Below, in pieces: positions 1-13,157 of a stretch of 64,000 nt of DNA. The notes under the pieces were generated by a model. It had not been told where the DNA came from, made no database searches, and saw only the letters and a program-made list of their open reading frames with translations. Every line of letters begins with the position of its first letter. Position 1 is the stretch's first letter. The stretch is from Motiliproteus sp. SC1-56 (GTDB lineage: Bacteria > Pseudomonadota > Gammaproteobacteria > Pseudomonadales > Balneatricaceae): NCBI RefSeq assembly GCF_017309075.1, contig NZ_JAEMGS010000004.1:234470-298469 (forward strand), in the 5' to 3' direction. A program made the position numbers and the translations under genes.

Positions 1-2
1 AC

Positions 3-356
3 ATCGCAGCCAACTACGGCGGCCAGTGGGATATTGCCCAGGCCGCTGAAACCCTCGCCCGCCGGGTTCAGGCCGGGCAGTTGCGACCGGAAGAGATCAC
101 TCCCGAGGCGCTCGAGGCTGAGCTTTCCACCGCCGGCCAGCCCCTGCCGGACCTCTGTATCCGTACCGGGGGTGAGCAGCGGATCAGCAACTTCCTGTTG
201 TGGCAGTTTGCCTACGCCGAGCTTTATTTCTCCCCGGTATACTGGCCCGACTTCGATCGTGGCGAGCTGGAAAAGGCGTTTGCTGCCTTCAGTGGGCGGC
301 AGCGCCGTTTCGGCAAGACCAGCGAGCAGATCGAGGCTGAGGAGACACATGCTTAA
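3..356 (+). CDS. uppS: Undecaprenyl diphosphate synthase, C-terminal part (5' end outside window)
   Basis: Cis-prenyltransferase that makes the C55 undecaprenyl diphosphate carrier used for peptidoglycan and O-antigen. The frame is open from the first bases of the window, reading [11 protein letters not shown], the conserved substrate-binding block of UppS, then [20 protein letters not shown] and a terminal ELYF..WPDF segment, all typical of the family's second half. Only about 117 codons are present. The stop overlaps the start of cdsA by 8 bases, so the two are translationally coupled. The usual upstream neighbours are frr and pyrH, outside the window. Confidence 0.96.
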   Translation: MAANYGGQWDIAQAAETLARRVQAGQLRPEEITPEALEAELSTAGQPLPDLCIRTGGEQRISNFLLWQFAYAELYFSPVYWPDFDRGELEKAFAAFSGRQRRFGKTSEQIEAEETHA

Positions 357-1176
357 AACCCGCTTAATCACGGCGGGCTTGATCGCACCGCTCTTTCTGG
401 CCGGGGTGTTCCTGTTGCCGCAGGCCGGCTTTCAACTCTTTATCGCGCTGATCGTCGCGCTGGGAAGCTGGGAGTGGGCCAACCTGGCCGGCGTGCGCAG
501 TCTGCCGGGGAGGGCTCTCTTTGTACTACTGATCCAGCTGCTGCTGCTGCCCCTGGTGCTCTGGGGCGACCTGTTGACACCGGGTGTTCTCCTGCTTGCC
601 GGACTGTTCTGGCTGCTGGCCCTCTACTGGGTGCGAACGTACCCGGATACCAGTGGCAATTGGAGCGGCGTGGCGGCGCGACTGGTGATGGGAGGGCTGG
701 TGCTGGTGCCCACCTGGGGCGCGCTGGTGGCGCTCAAGGGAACCCCGTCGGCCCACCCGCTGATCCTGCTGCTGTTGCTGCTGGTCTGGGGGGCGGATGT
801 CGGGGCCTACTTTGCCGGGCGGCAGTGGGGGCAGAGAAAAATGGCGCCGCGGGTCAGTCCCGGAAAGACCCTCGCGGGTCTCTATGGGGGGCTCACATCC
901 AGCTTGCTAATAGCCCTTCTGTGGGGGCTTTACTGGCAGCTTTCGGTGGCGACACTGGCGGCTGTGATGGGGGTCTGTCTGGTGACCGCACTGGCCTCCG
1001 TGCTGGGGGACCTTCTGGAGAGCATGCTCAAGCGCCACCGTGGCATCAAAGACAGCGGCCGGGTTCTGCCCGGGCATGGCGGTATCATGGATCGCATCGA
1101 TAGCCTCACGGCGGCCGCCCCTCTCTTCGCCTTGGGAACCTGGCTCTGCGGGCTGGAGTCTGTTGTAACGGCATAA
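349..1176 (+). CDS. cdsA: Phosphatidate cytidylyltransferase
   Basis: Integral inner-membrane enzyme that makes CDP-diacylglycerol from phosphatidate and CTP, the branch point of phospholipid synthesis. The 275-residue product has about eight hydrophobic segments and the C-terminal signature region ([20 protein letters not shown], then [13 protein letters not shown]) of the CdsA family. I chose the ATG at 349, overlapping the uppS stop, because the product then starts with a short basic stretch and a membrane helix; the longer open frame upstream is a shadow of uppS. In most gammaproteobacteria dxr follows cdsA. Here rseP follows after 19 bases. Confidence 0.96.
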   Translation: MLKTRLITAGLIAPLFLAGVFLLPQAGFQLFIALIVALGSWEWANLAGVRSLPGRALFVLLIQLLLLPLVLWGDLLTPGVLLLAGLFWLLALYWVRTYPDTSGNWSGVAARLVMGGLVLVPTWGALVALKGTPSAHPLILLLLLLVWGADVGAYFAGRQWGQRKMAPRVSPGKTLAGLYGGLTSSLLIALLWGLYWQLSVATLAAVMGVCLVTALASVLGDLLESMLKRHRGIKDSGRVLPGHGGIMDRIDSLTAAAPLFALGTWLCGLESVVTA

Positions 1177-1195
1177 CCACGGGACACCGCGCATC

Positions 1196-2548
1196 ATGGG
1201 TTTTCTGCAGACGGTAGTGGCGGCCATTGTCACCCTGGGCATTCTGGTCACCATTCACGAATACGGGCACTTCTGGGTTGCCCGCCGCTTCGGGGTCAAA
1301 GTCCTACGTTTTTCCATCGGCTTCGGTAAAGGGTTGTATCGCTGGTACGACCGCCGGGGCACCGAGTACGTGATCGCCGCCATCCCCCTGGGGGGGTATG
1401 TGAAAATGCTCGACGAGCGGGAAGCGCCGGTGGCGCCCGCCGAGCAGGATCAGGCTTTTAACCGCAAGTCGGTCGGGCAGCGGATCGCGATCGTCGCTGC
1501 GGGTCCTGTGGTGAACCTTCTGTTTGCCGCTTTTGCTTATTGGTTGCTGTTTGTCTCGGGTGTCACCACGGTGACGCCGGTGGTCGGGGCGGTGCAACCC
1601 CAGTCGCCCGCGGCCGCGGCCGGACTGCGGGTAGGGGAGGAGGTCGTTGAGGTTGACGGTCACGCCACGCGCAGCTGGGAAGAGGTGAGTCTGCGCCTGG
1701 CGGCGCGCATTGGCGAGAGCGGCGAGCTGCGCCTGCGCACCCGGGAGGTCGAAGGCGGCGGTGAGCAGCGCTACCGGCTGATGTTGAACGAATGGCAGGT
1801 GGACGAGGAGCAGGGGCCGCTGGCCAGCCTCGGCATCATCCCCTGGCGCCCCGCTCTGGAGCCGCGCATCGGCCAGGTCGCCGAGCAGGGGCGGGCCGCC
1901 GCCGCCGGTCTGCAACCGGGAGATCTGGTACGTAGCATCAACGCAGAACCGGTAACCGACTGGGTTGAGTTGGTGAAGCGGGTTCAGGCGCACCCCGAGG
2001 CGTCTCTGACGCTGGTCCTGGAGCGCCAGGGGGAACCGCTGGAGCTGGTGGTGACGCCGGCGGCCCGCACGGACGAGAGCGGGCGCCGCTATGGCTACAT
2101 CGGTGCCGGTGTCGCACCGGTGGAGTGGCCCGCAGCGATGCAGCGCGAGATCCGTTACGGACTCTTTGAGGCGGTTCCGGCGGCAGTTGCCAAAAGCTAT
2201 CAGATGATCACCCTGATCCTTGAGTCGATTGGCAAAATGATCCAAGGGGCCATCTCGGTAAAAAACTTGAGTGGCCCTATCACGATTGCTAAAGTGGCGG
2301 GGGCTTCGGCGGAGTCGGGGCTGGAGAGCTTTCTTAATTTCCTGGCCTACCTCAGTATCAGTCTGGGGGTCCTGAACTTGCTGCCCATTCCCATGCTGGA
2401 TGGCGGGCATCTGCTCTATTACCTGATTGAGGCTGCGCGAGGACGACCGGTTTCCGAGCGGGTGCAGATACTGGGCCTGAAAATTGGTATGGCGCTGCTG
2501 CTGTCACTGATGTTGATGGCGCTCTATAACGACCTGGCGCGCCTCTAG
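1196..2548 (+). CDS. rseP: RIP metalloprotease RseP (site-2 protease)
   Basis: Inner-membrane zinc protease that cleaves RseA after DegS, releasing sigma-E during envelope stress. Length (450 residues) is normal. The HExxH zinc site is seen as HEYGH near residue 22 in the first membrane helix. Two periplasmic PDZ domains follow (around 110-200 and 210-300, with GLRVGEEVVEVDG and GLQPGDLVRSI). The second zinc-ligand motif, PMLDGGH, lies near residue 400. It is directly followed by bamA, so an envelope-stress regulator sits beside the main outer-membrane assembly factor, as in related genomes. Confidence 0.97.
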   Translation: MGFLQTVVAAIVTLGILVTIHEYGHFWVARRFGVKVLRFSIGFGKGLYRWYDRRGTEYVIAAIPLGGYVKMLDEREAPVAPAEQDQAFNRKSVGQRIAIVAAGPVVNLLFAAFAYWLLFVSGVTTVTPVVGAVQPQSPAAAAGLRVGEEVVEVDGHATRSWEEVSLRLAARIGESGELRLRTREVEGGGEQRYRLMLNEWQVDEEQGPLASLGIIPWRPALEPRIGQVAEQGRAAAAGLQPGDLVRSINAEPVTDWVELVKRVQAHPEASLTLVLERQGEPLELVVTPAARTDESGRRYGYIGAGVAPVEWPAAMQREIRYGLFEAVPAAVAKSYQMITLILESIGKMIQGAISVKNLSGPITIAKVAGASAESGLESFLNFLAYLSISLGVLNLLPIPMLDGGHLLYYLIEAARGRPVSERVQILGLKIGMALLLSLMLMALYNDLARL

Positions 2549-2605
2549 GAGCGGGGGCGCCGCTCCGGCTTTGCATTCACTGTTAATTTTGAGTCTGTAA
2601 CCTGA

Positions 2606-4915
2606 ATGAGACGTAGACTGGCCCTGCTCTGGATTCTCCTGTTGCTTCCCTTGGCTGCACTGGCCGACAGCTTCAAAGTAAACGATATCCGCATCGACGG
2701 TTTGCAGCGGATCGATCTGGGCACCGTTTTTGCCGCCTTTCCCGTGGATGTGGGCGAAACCGTGGATGAGTTTCGCCTCAGCAAGGCGGCGCGGGCGCTT
2801 TTTGCCACCGGTTATTTCAACGATATCCGCCTCGCCCGGGACGGTAACGTCCTTATCGTCAAGGTTCAGGAGCGTCCTGCTCTCAGTAAGATCGAGATAG
2901 AAGGCAACGACGTTATCGAAACCGATAAGCTTCTGGACGGGCTGAAGAATCTGGGTCTGGCAGAGGGTGAGGTGTTTCAGCGCGCCACCCTGGAGCGGAT
3001 CCGCCTGGAGCTGCTGCGCCTGTATGCCGGCCAGGGCCGTTACGGCGCCCAGGTGGACGCCGAGATCGAGTCCCTGCCGGAGAACCGGGTCGGCTTGACC
3101 ATCCGCATCCGCGAAGGTGAGCCGGCGGCAATCCAGCACATCAATATCGTCGGTAACACCGCCTTTGATGATGAGACCCTCGCTGGCCTCTTCACCTTGA
3201 AAACCCCCAGCTTCTGGTCTTTCTTCGGCGATGACAGCAAGTACTCCCGGGAGAAGCTCAGTGGCGATCTGGAACGGCTGCGGTCCTACTACCTGGATCG
3301 TGGCTATATCAACTTCGCCATCGATTCTACCCAGGTCTCCCTGACCCCCGATCGCAAGCACGTGTATATCACCATCAATGTCAGTGAAGGGGAGCGTTTC
3401 CGGTTTGCCGGCTTTGAACTGGCCGGTGATCTGGTTCTGCCCCGCGAGGAGCTGCAGTCCCAGGTCGAACTGGAGTCGGGAGCGATCTTCTCGCGGCGAG
3501 CTATGGTGGCCTCCGCCACGCAGCTCACCCGAAGACTCGGTAACGAAGGATACCTGCAGGCCAACGTCAACCCGGTGCCGGATGTGGACGAGGCCCAGCG
3601 TACGGTGGCTATCACGTTCTTTATCAACCCGGGACGGCGTATTTACGTACGGAGGATCAACTTCCGCGGCAACACCAACAGTGCCGACGAGGTCTTGCGC
3701 CGTGAGATGCGCCAGATGGAGGCGGCCTGGGCCTCTACCGAACTGATGGAAACTTCCAAGCGGCGCCTGGAACGGCTGGGCTACTTTGCCTCGGTTAACC
3801 TGGAGACCTCTGCAGTGCCGGGCACCGAGGACCAGATCGATCTTGAGTACAGCGTCGAGGAGCAGCTCTCAGGCCACCTGTCGGCCAGTATCGGTTTCTC
3901 CCAGGAGAGCGGTTTGCTGTTGGGTGCCAATGTCTCGCAGAAGAATTTCCTCGGTACCGGCAAGCAGGTGTCCGTCGCCGTCAACAACAGCCGTACCGAT
4001 ACCGAGTACAGCTTCAGTTTTACCGACCCCTACCACACCGTCGATGGAGTCAGTCGCGGCTTCGATCTGTACTACCGCAAGCAGGACTTCGAAGAGGGCG
4101 ATACCAGCGATTACAGCACCGATACCTACGGCGGCGGAATGAGCTTTGGCTATCCCATCGACGAGCACCAGCGGCTGCGTTTCGGCTGGGGGCTCAGTCA
4201 TCTCTCCGTCAGCCTGGGTAACGATATTCCCCAGGAGATCAGCGACTTCGTCGATGCCGAAGGTGATGAGTACAACCAGTTGAACCTCACCGCGTCCTGG
4301 AGCGACAACCATCTCAACAAGGGATTGATGGCTACCGACGGCTACTCCCAGTCTCTCAGCCTGGAGCTGGGGGCGCCCGGCAGCGACCTTAACTTCTGGA
4401 AGCTGCGTTACCGCGGCCAGCGCTATTTTCCCCTGACCGGCGACTGGGTGCTGAGTCTCAGGACCGAGCTGGGCTACGCTGATAGCATGGGGAATACCTC
4501 CGAGCTGCCTTTCTTTGAACATTTCTACGCCGGTGGCTTCAACTCGGTGCGGGGCTTTAAGAGCAACTCCCTGGGGCCGCGGGCGAATAACCTCGGGCGC
4601 GATCCGTTGGGCGGCAATGCCCTGGTCGAGGGGAGCATGGAGCTGATCTTTCCTTTCCCCTTTGTCGAAGATCCCGGCGGCCTGCGCTCGCTGCTCTATC
4701 TCGACGTGGGGAGCGTATTTGATACCAGTTGCCTGTCCAGCAACCCTAACTGCGATAGCGGGATCGCGCTGGATGAGATGAGTGCGTCGGTGGGGGTGGG
4801 GGTTTCCTGGCTCACCTTCGTCGGACCGCTCTCGTTCTCCTACGCAGTGCCGGTGATTGAGCAGGACGACGACGAGACCGAGGCTTTCCAGTTTGCGCTG
4901 GGCCGAAGCTTCTAA
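2606..4915 (+). CDS. bamA: Outer membrane protein assembly factor BamA
   Basis: Core subunit of the BAM complex, which folds and inserts beta-barrel proteins into the outer membrane. The 769-residue product has a signal peptide (basic start, LLWILLLLPLAALA, cleavage after ALA), five POTRA domains up to about residue 400, and a C-terminal 16-strand barrel ending in phenylalanine (ALGRSF), as needed for recognition by BAM itself. The loop-6 motif VRGF is present (SVRGFKSNSLGP). The cysteine pair CLSSNPNC near residue 715 may form an extracellular-loop disulfide. Next to skp, the periplasmic chaperone that supplies its clients. Confidence 0.97.
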   Translation: MRRRLALLWILLLLPLAALADSFKVNDIRIDGLQRIDLGTVFAAFPVDVGETVDEFRLSKAARALFATGYFNDIRLARDGNVLIVKVQERPALSKIEIEGNDVIETDKLLDGLKNLGLAEGEVFQRATLERIRLELLRLYAGQGRYGAQVDAEIESLPENRVGLTIRIREGEPAAIQHINIVGNTAFDDETLAGLFTLKTPSFWSFFGDDSKYSREKLSGDLERLRSYYLDRGYINFAIDSTQVSLTPDRKHVYITINVSEGERFRFAGFELAGDLVLPREELQSQVELESGAIFSRRAMVASATQLTRRLGNEGYLQANVNPVPDVDEAQRTVAITFFINPGRRIYVRRINFRGNTNSADEVLRREMRQMEAAWASTELMETSKRRLERLGYFASVNLETSAVPGTEDQIDLEYSVEEQLSGHLSASIGFSQESGLLLGANVSQKNFLGTGKQVSVAVNNSRTDTEYSFSFTDPYHTVDGVSRGFDLYYRKQDFEEGDTSDYSTDTYGGGMSFGYPIDEHQRLRFGWGLSHLSVSLGNDIPQEISDFVDAEGDEYNQLNLTASWSDNHLNKGLMATDGYSQSLSLELGAPGSDLNFWKLRYRGQRYFPLTGDWVLSLRTELGYADSMGNTSELPFFEHFYAGGFNSVRGFKSNSLGPRANNLGRDPLGGNALVEGSMELIFPFPFVEDPGGLRSLLYLDVGSVFDTSCLSSNPNCDSGIALDEMSASVGVGVSWLTFVGPLSFSYAVPVIEQDDDETEAFQFALGRSF

Positions 4916-4952
4916 GCTGTAGTCTTTCACACAAGGGATAAGGAGAGAACCG

Positions 4953-5447
4953 ATGAAAGCGATCAAGAACACTGTGCTGGCGCTGTGCCTGCTGCCTGTC
5001 GCGGCCTGGGGGGAAACCATCGCCGTGCTGGATATCGAGAGCGCGATCCGCGCCTCCAAGCCCGCGGACGAGTTCCGCCAGCAGCTGAACGAGGAGTTCA
5101 GCACCGAGCAGGCACAACTGCGGCAGCTGCAGGAGCAGGGTAACGCCCTGCAGGAAAAGGCCCAGAAGGAGGCGGACTTTCTCAGCGAGGAGGAGCGCCA
5201 GCGGCTGATGGGGGATATTCAGGCCAAGTACCAGGAGTTCCAGCAGCTGAGCAACCGGCTCAAGCAGCGCTCCCAGCAGCGCGAGCAGGCGTTTCTGGAG
5301 CAGCTGCGGCCCCAGGTGGAGGCGATTCTGCAGAAGATGGTCGATGACCAGGATATCGACGTTATTCTCAACAAAAAAGCGCTGGTTTACGCCAAGCCGG
5401 ACCTGGACCTGACCCAGGCGGTGGTCGATAAACTGAACCAGCAGTAG
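4953..5447 (+). CDS. skp: Periplasmic chaperone Skp/OmpH
   Basis: Trimeric chaperone that holds unfolded outer-membrane proteins in the periplasm. The 164-residue protein has a signal peptide (LALCLLPVAAWG) and a long glutamine/glutamate-rich coiled-coil hairpin (about residues 45-120) forming the tentacles of the Skp trimer. A ribosome-binding site AAGGAGAG lies just before the ATG. lpxD starts 3 bases after the stop, so bamA-skp-lpxD are probably one transcript. Confidence 0.93.
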   Translation: MKAIKNTVLALCLLPVAAWGETIAVLDIESAIRASKPADEFRQQLNEEFSTEQAQLRQLQEQGNALQEKAQKEADFLSEEERQRLMGDIQAKYQEFQQLSNRLKQRSQQREQAFLEQLRPQVEAILQKMVDDQDIDVILNKKALVYAKPDLDLTQAVVDKLNQQ

Positions 5448-5450
5448 GTC

Positions 5451-6485
5451 ATGACGCAGGCTTATTCGCTGGGCGAGATTGCGGCGTTTCTGGGGGCGAC
5501 CCTGGCGGGGGATGGGGAGCGCCGGGTGTCCGGGTTGCAAACCCTTGCCGCTGCGCAGCCCGATCAGGTCAGCTTTCTCGCCAATCCCAAATACCGCCGG
5601 GAGCTGGCCTCGACGCAGGCTGCGGCGGTGATCCTTCATCCTTCGCAAGTTGATGCTTGTCCGGTGCCGACGCTGGCCCTTGACAATCCCTACCTCGGTT
5701 ATGCGCGGCTCTCCGCCTGGTTTGACCCGCGACCGCAGGCGGTACCCGGAATTCACGCTACGGCGGTTGTTCACGAGCGGGCGCAGGTGGATGCGAGCGC
5801 TTCGGTAGGCCCCGGCGCGGTTATCGAGGCGGATGTCCGGGTGGCGGCGGGGGCCTCTATTGGTCCTCACTGCGTGCTTGGCGCAGGCTCGGTCATCGGT
5901 CGTGATACGCGGCTGGCGGCGCGCGTGACCCTCTATCATGGCGTGAGGATCGGCGCACGCTGTGTCATTCACAGCGGTGCCGTGATCGGCGCCGACGGTT
6001 TCGGCTTTGCCAACGACCAAGGCCACTGGCACAAAATCGCCCAAATTGGCGGTGTGGTCATCGGCGATGACGTGGAGGTCGGGGCCGGTACCACCATCGA
6101 CCGAGGCGCGCTGGAAGACACCGTCATTGGCGACGGGGTCAAACTGGATAACCAAATTCAGGTGGCTCACAATTGTCGGATAGGGGAAAACAGCGCGATT
6201 GCCGGTTGTGCTGGCTTGGCCGGAAGCTCTAAAATAGGCCGGCGCTGCACCATCGGTGGCGGAGCCGGCATTGCCGGGCACCTGGAACTGGCCGATGACG
6301 TGCATGTCAGCGCCATGACGCTAGTGACCAAATCGCTGCAAAAGCCGGGTGTTTACTCCTCCGGCACTGGCCTCTCCCCGCATCAGCAGTGGAAGAAGAA
6401 CGTCGTGCGCTTCCGTCAGCTCGATCAGCTGGCGGCCCGAGTCGCCGCATTGGAAAAGTCGGCGAATGACAAGAGTAAGGGTTAA
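5451..6485 (+). CDS. lpxD: UDP-3-O-acylglucosamine N-acyltransferase
   Basis: Third step of lipid A synthesis: transfers a 3-hydroxyacyl chain from ACP to the 2-amino group of UDP-3-O-acyl-glucosamine. The protein (344 residues) has an N-terminal uridine-binding domain (to about residue 100), a left-handed parallel beta helix made of hexapeptide repeats (for example VIGADGFGFA, VIGDDVEVGAGTTIDRGA) and a C-terminal helical extension. The catalytic histidine is probably in the QVAHNCRIG segment near residue 240. It lies in the lpxD-fabZ-lpxA-lpxB block. Confidence 0.96.
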   Translation: MTQAYSLGEIAAFLGATLAGDGERRVSGLQTLAAAQPDQVSFLANPKYRRELASTQAAAVILHPSQVDACPVPTLALDNPYLGYARLSAWFDPRPQAVPGIHATAVVHERAQVDASASVGPGAVIEADVRVAAGASIGPHCVLGAGSVIGRDTRLAARVTLYHGVRIGARCVIHSGAVIGADGFGFANDQGHWHKIAQIGGVVIGDDVEVGAGTTIDRGALEDTVIGDGVKLDNQIQVAHNCRIGENSAIAGCAGLAGSSKIGRRCTIGGGAGIAGHLELADDVHVSAMTLVTKSLQKPGVYSSGTGLSPHQQWKKNVVRFRQLDQLAARVAALEKSANDKSKG

Positions 6486-6491
6486 AGTTTA

Positions 6492-6929
6492 ATGATGGAT
6501 GTAAAGGAAATACGGGAATACCTGCCGCACCGCTACCCCTTCCTGCTGGTGGACCGAGTCACCGAACTGAATATCGGTAAATCGATTGTCGCCTATAAAA
6601 ACGTGACGGTGAACGAACCGTTTTTTAACGGCCATTTTCCGGACCACCCGGTGATGCCCGGGGTGCTGATTATCGAAGCCATGGCGCAGGCGGCCGGCGT
6701 GCTCGGCTTTAAAACCATGGATAAGAAGCCCGAAGACGGCTCCATTTATTACTTTGTCGGCTCTGACAAGCTGCGGTTCAAGCGCCCGGTAGTGCCCGGT
6801 GATCGCCTGCAGTTGGAGGCCGAAATCGTCTCCGAGAAGCGCGGGATCTGGAAATTTGAATGCAAGGCCACCGTGGACGGTGAGCTGGCAAGCTCGGCAA
6901 CCATCCTCTGCGCCGACAGGAAGGTCTGA
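6492..6929 (+). CDS. fabZ: 3-hydroxyacyl-[ACP] dehydratase FabZ
   Basis: Dehydrates 3-hydroxyacyl-ACP in fatty-acid elongation and competes with LpxA/LpxD for the same substrate, hence its place in the lipid A cluster. Hot-dog fold enzyme of normal length (about 145 residues). The family motif [12 protein letters not shown] is at residues 11-22, the catalytic histidine is in [14 protein letters not shown] and the glutamate in [10 protein letters not shown]. Two ATG codons stand in tandem (6492 and 6495); either could be used. Confidence 0.97.
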   Translation: MMDVKEIREYLPHRYPFLLVDRVTELNIGKSIVAYKNVTVNEPFFNGHFPDHPVMPGVLIIEAMAQAAGVLGFKTMDKKPEDGSIYYFVGSDKLRFKRPVVPGDRLQLEAEIVSEKRGIWKFECKATVDGELASSATILCADRKV

Positions 6930-6931
6930 TC

Positions 6932-7702
6932 TTGATCGACAGTCGAGCCATAATCGATCCCGGCGCCAAGATCGCCGATGACGTGGAAATCGGCCCCTGG
7001 ACGCTGATCGGACCTGATGTTGAAATCGGGGCCGGCACCCGTATTGCTTCCCATGTCGTGGTCAAGGGGCCCTGCCGGATCGGGCGCAATAACCGAATTT
7101 TTCAGTTCGCGACCATCGGCGAAGAGTGCCAGGACAAGAAGTACCGGGGCGAGCCCACGGTGCTCGAGATCGGCGACGACAACATTATCCGCGAGGGCTG
7201 CACACTGCACCGGGGTACCGTGCAGGACCAGGGGCTGACCCGGGTGGGTAGCCATAACCTGCTGATGGCCTACGTGCACGTGGCCCACGACTGTTTGGTG
7301 GGTGATCACACGGTGCTGGCCAACAACGTCGCCCTGGCCGGGCACGTTCAGGTGGGAGACCACGCCATTTTGGGCGGCTTTACCGCCGTGCATCAGTTCT
7401 GCCATATCGGCGCCCATGTTATGTGCGGTGCCGGTTCCGTGGTGCTGCAGGATATTCCCAGCTTTGTGCTCGCCAATGGCAACACCGCCAAGCCCCACGG
7501 TATCAATGCCGAGGGGCTGCGCCGGCGCGGTTTTTCCAGTGATGCGGTGCGTGCCATCAAGCGCGCTTACCGGTTGATTTACCGGCAGGGGTTGAAGCTG
7601 GACGAAGCCCGTCAGAAAGTGGCCGAGCTGGCAAAGCAGCACCCCGAACTCCTCACCCTGACCGACTTCCTGGCCCATTCCAGCCGCGGCATTATCCGCT
7701 GA
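6932..7702 (+). CDS. lpxA: UDP-N-acetylglucosamine acyltransferase
   Basis: First step of lipid A synthesis: 3-O-acylation of UDP-GlcNAc. Homotrimeric left-handed beta helix of hexapeptide repeats, 256 residues as expected. The catalytic histidine lies in [14 protein letters not shown] and the C-terminal helical domain begins near residue 190. The start is TTG at 6932, two bases after the fabZ stop: the family's usual N-terminus ([13 protein letters not shown]) begins exactly there and no ATG is available in frame. A TTG start may lower the rate of this first, regulated step; that is inference. Confidence 0.95.
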   Translation: MIDSRAIIDPGAKIADDVEIGPWTLIGPDVEIGAGTRIASHVVVKGPCRIGRNNRIFQFATIGEECQDKKYRGEPTVLEIGDDNIIREGCTLHRGTVQDQGLTRVGSHNLLMAYVHVAHDCLVGDHTVLANNVALAGHVQVGDHAILGGFTAVHQFCHIGAHVMCGAGSVVLQDIPSFVLANGNTAKPHGINAEGLRRRGFSSDAVRAIKRAYRLIYRQGLKLDEARQKVAELAKQHPELLTLTDFLAHSSRGIIR

Positions 7703-7706
7703 GTTC

Positions 7707-8846
7707 ATGCGCATCGGTATCGTTGCCGGTGAGGCGTCCGGCGATATCTTAGGAGCCGGGCTGATGCGCGCGCTGCGCGTCCAAGTGCCGGATGCGCGCT
7801 TTGAGGGTATCGGCGGGCCGCTCATGCTCGCCGAGGGCTTCGACAGTCGCTTTCCCATGGAGCGCCTCTCGGTGATGGGGCTGGTGGAGGTGTTGGGCCG
7901 CCTGCCTGAGCTGCTGGGCATCCGCCGGCGCCTGCGTCGCCACTGGCTGGCCAATCCGCCGGATCTTTTCATCGGCATCGACGCCCCCGATTTCAACCTG
8001 AGCCTCGAGCGCCAATTGCGCCTCGCGGGGATTCCCACCGCCCATTACGTCAGCCCCTCGGTCTGGGCCTGGCGCGAAAAACGGGTGATCAAGATCGCCA
8101 AGGCGGTGGACCTGATGCTGTGTCTGCTTCCCTTCGAACCGCCTTTTTACGCCAACGCCGGCGTGGAGGCCCGCTTCGTGGGGCACCCCCTGGCCGATGC
8201 GCTTCCGCTTGAGCCGGATCCCGCCTCGGCGCTGAATGCCCTGGGACTGGCGCCGGGCGTGACCCGGGTGGCGCTCCTGCCCGGCAGCCGGGGGGGGGAG
8301 GTGGAGCGACTGGCGCCTTTGTTTATCGAGGCGGCGAGACTCTGTCACACCGTGCGCCCCGAGCTGGAGTTTTTGCTGCCAGCGGCCAATGCAAGCCGCC
8401 GGCAGCAGTTGCAGCCCCTGGTCGATGCAGCGGGGTTGCCGATTCGGCTGGTCGACGGTCATTCCCGCGACTGTATGCTGGCCAGCGACGCGGTGCTGCT
8501 GGCATCCGGAACGGCTGCCCTGGAGGGTATGCTACTCAAACGGCCGATGGTGGTGGCCTACAAGCTGGCCCCGCTCAGTTATCGGATTATCTCCCGCATG
8601 GTGAAGGTGCCCTACGTCTCCCTGCCCAACCTGCTGGCCGATGAGATGCTGATCCCGGAGTTGATCCAGAATGACGCCACCCCGGAGCGGCTTAGTCAGG
8701 CGCTGCTTGAGCAGCTGCAGCCGGCACGGCAGGCCGAGCTGCAGGGGCGTTTTGAAGCGCTGCACCGCCAGCTTCGATGTGACGCCAGTGCTCAGAGTGC
8801 GGCCCAGGTGCTGGCCTTGGTGAAACGCCGGCAAGAGGAGGCCTGA
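7707..8846 (+). CDS. lpxB: Lipid-A-disaccharide synthase
   Basis: GT19-family glycosyltransferase that joins UDP-2,3-diacylglucosamine and lipid X to form the tetraacyl disaccharide 1-phosphate. 379 residues. The N-terminal [15 protein letters not shown] block, the VWAWREKR segment and the [13 protein letters not shown] nucleotide-binding loop are all family hallmarks. Its stop overlaps the rnhB start by one base (TGATG), so the genes are translationally coupled. Confidence 0.96.
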   Translation: MRIGIVAGEASGDILGAGLMRALRVQVPDARFEGIGGPLMLAEGFDSRFPMERLSVMGLVEVLGRLPELLGIRRRLRRHWLANPPDLFIGIDAPDFNLSLERQLRLAGIPTAHYVSPSVWAWREKRVIKIAKAVDLMLCLLPFEPPFYANAGVEARFVGHPLADALPLEPDPASALNALGLAPGVTRVALLPGSRGGEVERLAPLFIEAARLCHTVRPELEFLLPAANASRRQQLQPLVDAAGLPIRLVDGHSRDCMLASDAVLLASGTAALEGMLLKRPMVVAYKLAPLSYRIISRMVKVPYVSLPNLLADEMLIPELIQNDATPERLSQALLEQLQPARQAELQGRFEALHRQLRCDASAQSAAQVLALVKRRQEEA

Positions 8847-9451
8847 TGCAGACGGAAGCCCTCTGCTTCTACCAGGGAGATCTGCTGGCCGGCGTTGACG
8901 AGGTGGGTCGAGGCCCGCTGTTCGGGGCCGTGGTGACTGCGGCTGTGATTCTTGATCCGGCTCGGCCGATCGAAGGCTTGGCGGATTCAAAGCGGCTTAG
9001 CGAGGCGGCCCGAGAGGCGCTGGCCGAGCAGATCAAGGAAAAAGCGTTGGCCTGGAGTCTGGGGCGTGCCGAGGTGGAGGAGATCGACCGGATCAACATA
9101 CTCCAGGCGACCCTCGTTGCCATGCAGCGGGCCGTTGCCGGCCTGGCGGTGGCGCCAGAATATGTGTTGGTGGACGGCAACCGGTGTCCGCAGCTCCCCT
9201 GTCCCGCCGAGCCCGTGGTCAAGGGAGACGGGCGGGTTCCGGCAATCAGCGCCGCCTCCATTCTCGCCAAGGTAGCCCGCGACCGGGAAGTGATCGCCCT
9301 GGATAGACAGTATCCCGGCTACGGTCTGGCTCAGCACAAGGGTTACGGTACCGCCAAGCATCTGGAGGCGTTGCGACGCCTGGGTCCCACGCCGCAGCAT
9401 CGGCGCTCGTTCGCACCGGTGCGAGCCCTTCTCAGTCCAGAGCCAAAGTAG
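8846..9451 (+). CDS. rnhB: Ribonuclease HII
   Basis: Removes single ribonucleotides and RNA-DNA hybrids from the genome. The 201-residue protein has the RNase HII signature [15 protein letters not shown] with the first catalytic Asp-Glu pair near residues 17-18, DSKRLSE, and later catalytic aspartates in LVDGNRCP and AKVARDRE. The [14 protein letters not shown] motif near residue 155 confirms type HII. The position between lpxB and dnaE is conserved in gammaproteobacteria. Confidence 0.96.
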   Translation: MQTEALCFYQGDLLAGVDEVGRGPLFGAVVTAAVILDPARPIEGLADSKRLSEAAREALAEQIKEKALAWSLGRAEVEEIDRINILQATLVAMQRAVAGLAVAPEYVLVDGNRCPQLPCPAEPVVKGDGRVPAISAASILAKVARDREVIALDRQYPGYGLAQHKGYGTAKHLEALRRLGPTPQHRRSFAPVRALLSPEPK

Positions 9452-9480
9452 CAACACGCCCTTTTTAGGGGGCTTTTAAG

Positions 9481-9509
9481 AAGTCAGCGGCCTCTCGGGC
9501 GGGTATAAT
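9481..9509 (+). promoter_or_regulatory. Possible dnaE promoter
   Basis: A perfect -10 hexamer TATAAT lies at 9504-9509, 42 bases before the dnaE start. The -35 position (about 9481-9486, AAGTCA) matches poorly, so an activator or upstream read-through from rnhB may contribute. Confidence 0.4.
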
Positions 9510-9550
9510 TTCCGGCTTCTGTTTTTGTTTCTCAACCGCCGAGCCTGATC

Positions 9551-13048
<3,498 letters not shown>

Positions 13049-13157
13049 GGGCGTCGCGTCATTGGCATCCCCCCGGTACACGGGTTAAACTCTGGCATAT
13101 TTTTTGGCCTGCCCCTTGCTCTGTTAGGCAGGCGAACCGTTCTGGGACCCGAGACAC

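Noticed and set aside
34..348. Long upstream extension of cdsA reading (380 codons)
   Set aside because: It is the opposite frame of uppS; the conserved cdsA protein begins at ATG 349.
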